The translations under genes were made by a program, and so were the position numbers. The notes under the pieces are model-generated. The model had not been told where the DNA came from, searched no databases, and saw only the letters and a list, made by a program, of their open reading frames with translations. 64,000 bases of DNA from Cutaneotrichosporon cavernicola (taxonomy: Eukaryota; Basidiomycota; Tremellomycetes; Trichosporonales; Trichosporonaceae). The stretch is from contig NC_083394.1 in NCBI RefSeq assembly GCF_030864355.1, forward strand, positions 2,542,001 through 2,606,000, given 5' to 3'. This document shows, piece after piece, positions 54,013 through 61,871 of the stretch; position 1 is the first letter of the stretch; the number at the start of each line of letters is the position of its first letter.

Positions 54013-56563
54013 ATGTCAACCCTCCGCGAGCAGATCGCGGCTCGGCGGGCCGTAGCGCGCTCGTCGCCGGCCCGCAAGAATCCGGGCTTCGCGCCGACTG
54101 CCAGACTCGACGACAAGACGGTGTCAGGCCAGGTCTCAAAGGCGCGCCACAGTGGTGAGTGTTGGTGCTCGTGCTCGTGAAACGTCCTTTGGGCCAGCTG
54201 GCAACCTGCGGTTCTCTATCGCCAGCTGCGCTCGTGATTCCAGCCTTCTTCTGCGATCCAGCCCCGTTCCGCTTGCCTCAGCCGTCCTCCTGCTGCCACT
54301 TGCTTGCATCAGCCGTTCCCCTGCTGCCACTTGCTTGTATCAGCCGTTCTCCTGCGGCTCGCTGGCTCGCCCTTCGCTCACCCCAGGCAAGCTTGACCTC
54401 ATGTCGCTCGACCTCCCCAACATCCCGGCCGACGTATATACCGACCTCCTCGGCATCCCTGAGGACGAGCTCTCCAACCCTCCACCGAAGCGCGACTCGC
54501 CAGAGGGCACCCCAAGAAAGCCGAGCATGCCGGCGATTGACACACTGGCCCTCAGCGACATCAGTGATGAGGATGCGCGCGCACGCGCCTTCGGAACCCC
54601 GCCCCCCAAGAAACCATGGAGCGAGCCCGAGGAGCTCACGAGCTTCAAGGCCGGCATCAACCGCATCAAGGAGGTGGACATTGAGCTCGCTCTGTTTGGC
54701 GGGCTGCGCACCCTCGACGTGAGTCCGGGCGGCACGATCCAAGCCACCTTGTTTGGGCAATTCTTTGGACAATTCTTTGGACAATGCTGACACCAGCTCA
54801 ACCACAACCAGCTCACCTCGTTGCCGGACACCATTGCCGATCTGCTCCAGCTCGAATGGATCGACCTCTCGTGAGTCAGCAGCTGGTGCGGCGTGCGCCG
54901 GGTCAGGTTGGCGTCTCCAGGGCTGACGGCTTTGCCGCGGTCTCCCGCTCACATTAGCTTCAACGCGTTCACAGCCATTCCCCCAGCTCTCCTCCTCATC
55001 CCCAAACTCGAGGTTATCAATCTCGCCAACAACTCTATCTCCATCCTCGACCTCTCGTCGCCCGTCAAGCCGTCAGAGGAGGGTCTCAGCTACGGCACCG
55101 GTTTCCTGATCTCTGCATTCGAGCGCCGCGATAGAGCCCCCAAGACGGTGCTCCCCACTCTCCGTACGCTCAACCTCGCAAACAACAAGCTCTCGAACGA
55201 GTCTCTCACTGACCTCGCTGGCAAGGAACAACTCAAGCTTAGAGTCATCACGCTCTCTCATAACAAGTTGAGCGGCGTGCTCGACATTAACGCGTCTGGT
55301 CTCAGTCCCAGCCGCCTTCCGGAACTCGCGAGCCTCGTCCTCGACGGAAACTCTGACCTCCACGACATTGAGGGAGACCTCCCAGACGGCTGTGCAGTCA
55401 AGATGGACGAGTGTGGTTTCGCACGCACCGGCGGCGGCATAGGCTCGGCTCCGCCCCCTGGCTCGCCCGTTAAGAAGCCCTCAGTCAACGGTGCAGCTGC
55501 GTACACACCAACACCGGGTGGCCCATCCGACATCCCCAACCCGAGCGCGACCGTCGCGTTCATCACCCACCCTGCAGCGTCGTTCGACTCGGAGCCCCTC
55601 GCTCTCGAGATGGACGTGTATGTGCCCGGCTCCGCGTCCGAGACCAAGCACCCCGTCGTCATCTGGTGGCACGGCGGCGGCCTGCTGCAGGGCAACAAGG
55701 AGAACCTTCCGCCGCATCTCCGGCGTATGCCTAAGCGGCCGCTCGGTTCCAAAGGCGAGCACGCGATTGTCATCTCGCCAAACTACCGTCTCGCGCCGCA
55801 GGCGCCCATCCTCGACGTTTTGGCCGACGTCGACGCAGCTATCAACTTTACGCGTACGAAACTCGACGCGGTGCTCGCAGCCAAGGGCCTAAACGCGCGC
55901 GTGGACCCCGACCGCATCGTGCTCTCAGGCGGCAGCGCGGGCGGCTACCTGGCCCTCATGGCTGGCCTGCCCGTACCCACGAGCATCCCCAACGCCGATG
56001 TGGGCGGATACCGCGGTTCGACGGGATTGGGGTTCACGCCGCGCGCCATCGCCCCGTTCTACCCCATCACAGACCTCGAGCACGTCTTCTGGGCGACTGA
56101 GACCGACCCGATGCCCTGGTGGCCGACAGGTAGCGTACCGGACGCCGCTGCCCAGCCGCACCTGAACACGCGAGACCCGCCCGTCGGCTTCGCCGTGTCG
56201 GGCGGGCCCCGCTCCATCCTCTACCCGTACATGTTGCAGCATGGGCTCTTCCCGAACCTGCTGTTCCGGAACCAGCGGTCGTGCGGGCACGGACTGGAGG
56301 GATACCGCCCCAACCCGCACAGCATGAGCGTTACGACGCGTGCGCGCATGCTCTCGGAGCGCGGGGTTGAGCGGCCCCCCATCTTCCTCGCGTACGGCTC
56401 GATCGACGACAAGGTCCAGCCACTCGATGAGAGTATTGAGGTCCTGAAGGCGACCAAGGGCTCCTTCGAGCTCGAGGTCATTCCGGGCGCTGACCACGCG
56501 TACGACGAGGACCCCGCCGAGCAGTGCGAGAAGTTTGCGGCGTGGCTCGAGGGTGTGATCTAG
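54013..56563 (+). CDS. leucine-rich-repeat / HSL-type alpha-beta hydrolase fusion
   Basis: 717 residues, exons 54013-54154, 54387-54718, 54797-54870, 54958-56563. After a disordered N-terminus come leucine-rich repeats (LNHNQLTSLPDTIADLLQL, LEVINLANNSISILDL, LRTLNLANNKLSNESL, LRVITLSHNKLSGVLDI) covering about residues 155-330. From about residue 360 an esterase of the hormone-sensitive-lipase branch follows: oxyanion WWHGGGLL, nucleophile LSGGSAGGYLALMAG, acid in GSIDDKVQP, His in IPGADHAYDED. All catalytic residues are present. Frame runs unbroken from the last LRRs into the hydrolase inside exon 4, so the fusion is not an annotation join. Cytosolic by default (no signal peptide); substrate unknown. 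Confidence 0.88.
54279..54360 (+). repeat. 31-bp tandem repeat inside intron 1 of LRR-esterase gene
   Basis: Copies at 54279-54309, 54310-54340 and a partial one at 54341-54360, all starting CAGCCGT and sharing CTGCTGCCACTTGCTTG. Intron 2 of the same gene also has a 12-bp duplication (CAATTCTTTGGA, about 54758-54784). Confidence 0.85.
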
Positions 56564-57158
56564 CGCGAGCAGGGAAGAGGGAGGAGGGAGGGAGGAAAGG
56601 ACTATCTGCGTAGCATCTACTGTAATTCTACGTCCTGACTGGGAGTCTGAGTGCGGTAGGGCGGTGCATGGGACGTGGGACGTGGGCGAGTCTGATTTGC
56701 ACGGTGTGCAGACGATAGTTTGCGACGCGCGTGCTGGCTCATACTTGGCTACATGGCCGCAAAGCTGCCAAGCTGTTTGGTGAAGGAGGAACACGAGGTG
56801 AAGGAGGGTGGTGTGTTCAGTCGACCAGTCAACCCCCTTGCACCAGCCTGTTAAGAAGGCAAGCCATCTTGATTTTACCCACCTTCACCAAGCTGATGGG
56901 AGCCAGCATGTTTGACTGCCTTGCGTCCACGAACAGTTGTCAGCGATTACATGCCGTTGTACAATGCAGTCTAAGTCTATCTTCTGCTTCTGCTTCTGCT
57001 TCTGCTTCTGCTCCAGGTTCTGCTCCTGCTTCTGCTCCTGCTCCAGCTCCTGCCCAGCTCCAGCTCCAGCTACTCATCGTGCCGCTCGGGTTCACGATCC
57101 CGATCCCGCTGGCCCAGAGCGCGCTTTCTGCTGTCAGCGTCCCATCACTGTCGGAAGC
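56564..57158. other. convergent intergenic region with CTTCTG array
   Basis: 595 bp between the stops of the LR-repeat esterase and the Derlin gene. A CTTCTG / CTCCAG / CTCCTG imperfect hexamer array spans about 56982-57070. No gene supported. Confidence 0.55.
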
Positions 57159-57949
57159 TCACAAAATGGCGGGAGTGACGACCTCTCCCTGTCCCGAGGA
57201 CCACATCTCACGCGGCCAGTAATCTTGCAGGAAGACGTAAGTGTGTCCGGCGAGGATACCGAGCTTGGGGTTAGTCGCCCACTTGGCCAACTCACAATAT
57301 CGCCCAACGCAGCATCAAAGCCGCCCTGTAAGAGCCAGCTGAACGCAACGAGGCAGAAGGGAAGGTATGGTGCTGTGATTCTGCCATTAGCTTATGTTTT
57401 CTATTTGGTACGCACGTGACGACGCCAAAGAGGCTCATTTTGACACTGGGGTTGCGGCGCGACCAGATGTATACGAGGGCAAAGGCTAGCGACGAGGAGA
57501 GGAATGGCATGGTGATGAGTGGCGACAGGGCCTGGGATTAGATAGCTCAAACAACGACGTACCATGAGGAAAGCCATGACTAGCACTAGGAGCCAGACGT
57601 AGTCTGCCCGGCGGTTTGAGAAGGAGTTTTCCTCGAGCAGGCGCGAGTATCGCATGCTAGCTTGAGCAGACGTAAAGGATACACTAACACAAAGAAGAGG
57701 TGGAAACAGAGGTCTAGAGATACCTTGCCAAAGTAACAGAATGTCGTGACGAAGCGCCATGGTTGGGCCTTTACGACGGCCGACGTCCAGCTAAAGTATA
57801 GCTGGAGGGGGGCGACGACCTGGCATTCCTGATGATGAGCTAATCCAAGAAATACGTATACTCACAACAAGCAAACTGGTCGCGGCCGAGGCGACGAGCC
57901 AAGCCCTCGTGACGGGGGGTATGGCGCTGAACCACTGTTCGACGTCCAT
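57159..57949 (-). CDS. Derlin (Der1/Dfm1 family ERAD membrane protein)
   Basis: ER polytopic rhomboid-like pseudoprotease for retrotranslocation of misfolded proteins, 204 residues. Exons: 57866-57949, 57689-57819, 57563-57656, 57416-57531, 57296-57380, 57159-57263. The start MDVEQWFSAIPPVTRAWLVA, then PWRFVTTFCYFGK, LCFHLFFVMRYSRLLEE, YIWSRRNPSVKMSLFG, TAPYLPFCLVAFSW and ILAGHTYVFLQDYWPRE all match derlins in order. All five introns are tiny: 46, 32, 31, 35 and 32 nt. Frame and family sequence agree only when each is removed. No SHP box is evident at the short C-terminus, so Der1-like rather than Dfm1-like is slightly favoured. Confidence 0.92.
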
Positions 57950-58104
57950 TGCGATGAGTGTGAGTGGTAGTGTGCAAGTCAAGTGTCGAGGTGTCCACAT
58001 TCGGCACGGTGGAGGTGTCTAGATCACGTGACCCAAGTTGCCACCCAACTGGACGCCCAAAGCACCAGTCCGGCTAGTTGACAACACACCACACCACACC
58101 CACC
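57950..58104. promoter_or_regulatory. 155-bp bidirectional promoter Derlin / ATG16
   Basis: The start codons of the Derlin and ATG16 genes are 155 bp apart in divergent orientation. It contains TCACGTGA (58025-58032), a palindromic E-box (CACGTG core) near the middle, a plausible bHLH site serving both genes. Confidence 0.55.
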
Positions 58105-59069
58105 ATGAGCACCATGAGCACCCTCCCACCGCCCGAGTGGCAGAACGTGATCCGCGCCCGTCTCATGGCTGCGCAAGCGGCGCGTGATCCCTGCAAAGAT
58201 ATCATTGAGCAGTGTATGTCCAACTGAGACTAGACTGATGCCAGACCAACAACTCGCGGCGGCGGCGCGTGAGCTCAAGGTCCGGAACCGCGCCCTGCTG
58301 CGATCTGGTGGCGGAGGCGGTGATGGGTGAGTCGGGCTTGGAGTGTGGTTGTGTGGGGTGTGGATGGTGTGGTTGTGTGGATGGTGTGGTTGTGTGGTTG
58401 CGTGGTTGTGTGGATGGTGTGGTTGTGTGGATGGTGTGCTTGCCCCTCGCTAATTTCCAGCCCCGCGCCGCTCGTGTCGCATCTAGATGCGCAGCTCAAC
58501 ACGCTCCGCGCCGAAATCTCGGGACTGTACCGCACGCAGGCAGCGGCACAGAATAAGCAGCTCGCCCTTAGTGACGCGTTGCGCGACCGCGACGAGGAGG
58601 TGCGCGGGCTGAGGGAGGAGGTGCGCCAGTTGCGCGAGACGCGCGACGTCATGACTCGCCGCGAGCAGAATACGAATGAGCGGTTGAGGGTCAAGGACGA
58701 TGATGCCAAGGTGGGTGGGGTGGGGGGTGGGGGGGGTTTGGGGGGGTTGGGTGTATGGGGTTGGGTGGATGCGGATGGGTGGATGCGGAGGGGTAGATGG
58801 CGAGGTGCTCGGACAAGCTGGAACCGACACGCGTATATCTCCACGCGCACCGCTGACCCCAGGTCCTCCACGACGAGATCCTCGCCCTCCAGATCGAGTT
58901 TAGCGGTCTCACGCAGCGGAACAGCGCGCTCCAAGCCGACAACGCGTCGCTCCTCCAGCGCTGGCTCGACAAGATGAACATGACAGTCGACGAGATGAAC
59001 GCCGAGTTCGAGGCCGAGGCTTCTGCCAGCAAGGACGAAGGGGATTTTCGCGGCGGCGGGAAGGCGTGA
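58105..59069 (+). CDS. ATG16: autophagy protein Atg16
   Basis: Coiled-coil partner that dimerises and recruits Atg12-Atg5 to the phagophore for Atg8 lipidation. 215 residues, exons 58105-58213, 58245-58326, 58461-58710, 58863-59069. The Atg5-binding start PPPEWQNVIRARLMAAQAA and IIEQYQQLAAAARELK, the coiled coil (LNTLRAEISGLYRTQAA; LREEVRQLRETRDVM), and the conserved end LQIEFSGLTQRNSALQADN, LLQRWLDKMNMTVDEMNAEF are all present. No WD40 region, as in fungi. The first intron is 31 nt; introns 2 and 3 hold G/T-rich simple repeats. ATG 58114 is an alternative start. Confidence 0.9.
58345..58440 (+). repeat. G/T-rich minisatellite in ATG16 intron 2
   Basis: Repeated words GGATGGTGTGGTTGTGT fill most of the 134-nt intron. 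Intron 3 (58711-58862) carries a related GGTGGGGTGG/GGTTGGGTGG-rich tract. Confidence 0.85.
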
Positions 59070-59399
59070 GCGCAAATGCGTCTTCCCGCGATCCGGAGCG
59101 AGGGGACAAGCACGAGCACGCGCACAAGCAAGGTAGAGAGACGGACGCGGACAAGCACAAGCAAGGTGGAGAGACGGACGCCGACGCAAGTAGAGCCCAC
59201 TCGGCCGAATGGGAGGTCGTCGACTCGAGCAGCGCGATCGACGACGACGACGACGACTGGGCCGAGGCGCGGGCCAGTGTTGTATAATATTATGCAGCGT
59301 CTAGGGCACATAATGTCCATCTAGATACAAATACAACAAGCAACATACAGGAGGGAGGGAAGTTCGGATTCCGCAGACCAACTACTGCCGCATCCGCAA
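59070..59399. other. convergent 3' intergenic region
   Basis: 330 bp between the ATG16 and MADS-box stops. The plus strand stays open for about 70 codons after ATG16 but carries only low-complexity RTRTSTSK-type sequence with a duplicated GAGAGACGGACGC word; not called as a gene. Confidence 0.55.
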
Positions 59400-59415
59400 C
59401 TACTGCCGCATCCGC
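59380..59415 (-). repeat. 18-bp exact tandem duplication spanning the MADS-gene stop codon
   Basis: AACTACTGCCGCATCCGC at 59380-59397 and 59398-59415. The true stop (59400-59402) lies in the right copy; the left copy carries the same stop in the 3' UTR. Confidence 0.92.
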
Positions 59416-59874
59416 TTCGGTGCCCGCTCGTCGGGTCGCGGCGGGTCGACGCGCCAGGACGGCATGTTGCCTGGCAGGGGCTGGACGCCGGGCCCTGGGC
59501 CAGGTGGAGGCACAGTGCTTGGTCCGCCCATGCCACCACCACCACCACCACCCAGCGCCCAGATGAGGTCCTCGTCCGGTGGCGTCGACACGCCGTTTGG
59601 GCCGCCTCCGGCGTCCGTTGCCGTGGGCCAGACAAACTCCTGGCTGTTCGAGCTGCTGCTCCCTGTCCCACTGCTTCCTCCTCCACCAGCGCCCACGCCG
59701 AGCATGTCGCGAATGAAAGCGTGCCCACCGCTCCGGCTCGTCAGCTCCAGTAGCTGGTGCTGTTGCTTTTCGAGCAAAGCGCGCTTCTGCTCCTGGTGCG
59801 CCTGCTGGATTTGCAACCACGCGTATGTGGTGAGCATGTTGCCGTCCCATCCGCCGCCGCCACCCCCGCCACCC

Positions 59875-59907
<33 letters not shown>

Positions 59908-60733
59908 TTGACCGATGGAGAGGGCATGTACGTAGGCGCGTTGAACGGAATAAACGGCTGTGGTCGGTACTGCGGCCATACTGCCGGGGGTGCCGGTTGC
60001 GGAGCCTGGTGCATGCTCATTGCGTAGTTGAGCGACGCGGCCGTCGGGCTCTCATCGGGTTCCTGCGCCTCATCAACGAGAGCGCCAACAAAGCTGTCGT
60101 CTGCCTTTGGCTCGCGGTGTCGCCTCCTCTCACGTTCGCGCTCGCGTTCCAGAGCACGTGGGGCACGCCGTGCCTTGAAGCTCTCCTTGCCCTTGAGTGA
60201 CTTGCCAACTGCTGGCTTCTTCGGCCCACGCTCGTCCTCTTCGTCACTGGCATCCTCGCCTGCGAGGGCCATGGCCTCAAACTCGGCGGCACGACGGCGC
60301 TCAATCGTCCCCTCGTAGTCGTAGTAGCGGTCAACCTCGGTGTCAAAATCGGCACTGCAGAACTCGTATGGTTTGCCGTTGGCGCCAAAGATAAGGATCG
60401 AGACCGAGACGCCACAGAGCACGCTCAGTTCATACGCCTTCTTCATGAGGCCTGCTTTCCGCTTAAGAAAGGTGACATTGCGGTTGCGCTCGTCCTGTGG
60501 TCAGCGAGGGGGGAGGGAGGGAGGGGGGGAGGGAGAAGTTGAGGACAAGGGGGGGAGAGGAGGTGCATGTAGCAAGGCATAGTAGTAGTGGTGGTGGTGG
60601 TGGTGGTGGTGGTGGTGGTGGTGGTGGCAATACAAGAGTGCATCGATGATGAATGATGATGATGAGGATGACATGGTGATGATAAGGCAACACGTACAGT
60701 GAGCGGCTTGATCTCAATCTTCTTGCGGCCCAT
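59400..60733 (-). CDS. RLM1: MEF2-type MADS-box transcription factor (Rlm1-like)
   Basis: Nuclear factor, in yeasts a target of the cell-wall-integrity MAPK. 376 residues, exons 60698-60733 (36 nt) and 59400-60494. The first exon gives MGRKKIEIKPLT, the second continues DERNRNVTFLKRKAGLMKKA and YELSVLCGVSVSILIFGANG, a complete MADS box followed by a MEF2-like extension (EVDRYYDYEG). The rest is disordered: acidic SDEEDERG, an RERERERRRH run, a poly-Gly tract of about 20 residues and Pro/Gly-rich sequence, ending KRMRQ. The 203-nt intron contains a (CCA)n microsatellite on the coding strand and splits the MADS box after residue 12. Confidence 0.92.
60587..60626 (+). repeat. (GGT)n microsatellite in MADS-gene intron
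   Basis: About thirteen uninterrupted TGG/GGT trinucleotides on the plus strand, inside the only intron of the RLM1-like gene. Confidence 0.9.
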
Positions 60734-61871
60734 TGTTTACGATCGTTTACTCTTGACGTACGTGCCGAGGTTGTGTGATCCAGAGATAGAGCGGGGCGGA
60801 GGCGGGGAGGGGCGGACTATGTCTTGGCCAAGCAGTCTTGGGAGTAGAGTGGAGCGGCGAGAGATGGAGTAGTGCTGGAATAGAAGCCAAGGTTCTTGGC
60901 GATGAATGTATAGAAACAGAAAAGAGGAGCCGACGTTGTGGGTTGTGGGGGCCTAGCAGGGGTAGTGGGCGTACAAGGCGCAGCAAGCGCAGTAAGCGCA
61001 GTAGGTGATGACTGGGATAACAATCACAATGAGAGTAAAAGTGAAAAGCAAAGGTGCTATGTTTAGTTTGACCCGTCACTATTTCTGGTTTAGCGAGATC
61101 CATTTCGGGATACGGGTGTGGGGTTTAAGGGTCCTTTTTGCGCAGTCCAAAGGCCTGTGTCGTTTCCCGTTGGCTCTTTGGATACTTTGGATGGTTTGAT
61201 CCCGCTGAGCAGACCTGGTGGGAGAGCGGGCTCAGAGACCCGCATCCCACCTACCCTGTCAGACAAAACCCGCAGTTATCACTCGGCGCAAGGTTGGCTC
61301 ATGGCTCATGGCAAGCTCTGCTCACCATGCTAGACCTGTTTCGCCGCTCTCCATGCTGTCCATTGTGCATCTTGGGACGCTTCACTTCTTGTTCGACGGC
61401 GCACGTTGGCTACTTGTCCTGGGCTGAGTGAAACTGACTGACTGACTGACGCACAAAAAGGTCCTGGTCCTGGTCCTGCATATCAGATCTCTGACGTCAC
61501 CCCGAACCGGTGCCACAACATGTTTTGACGCCTTGCTTGACTGCGCAGAAAATGGCAAATTAAAGTCAACAGCTCTTTCCCCCCCGATTGTCACTGATAA
61601 ACGCCGCAGTCGACATGTGCTACCACCACATTAACCCTGTACAATGTTCAAGTAGCCCCTGCTGCACTCTAGCTCGTACAGACTTCTGCTAAGGGCCTGG
61701 GCCAAACGTGTGACCGCGCCATACACACCTTCACTGACCACATTCCGGGATAAACGAGCAACAAGCTCCGTACGTGGCATCAGGCATCACCGGCCGCCTT
61801 CCGTCTCTCATTACTCACTGCCCTTGTTCTATCTACCGACGAGCGACATCATGTCCGTACATACAAGGTAT
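60734..61871. other. intergenic region upstream of RLM1-like gene
   Basis: 1.14 kb between the MADS-box start and the Rad5-like stop. It has GCGCAGCAAGCGCAGTAAGC-type short repeats (60978-61001), a CTGACTGACTGACTGA run (61433-61449) and GGTCCTGGTCCTGGTCCTG (61460-61478). No gene supported. Confidence 0.5.
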
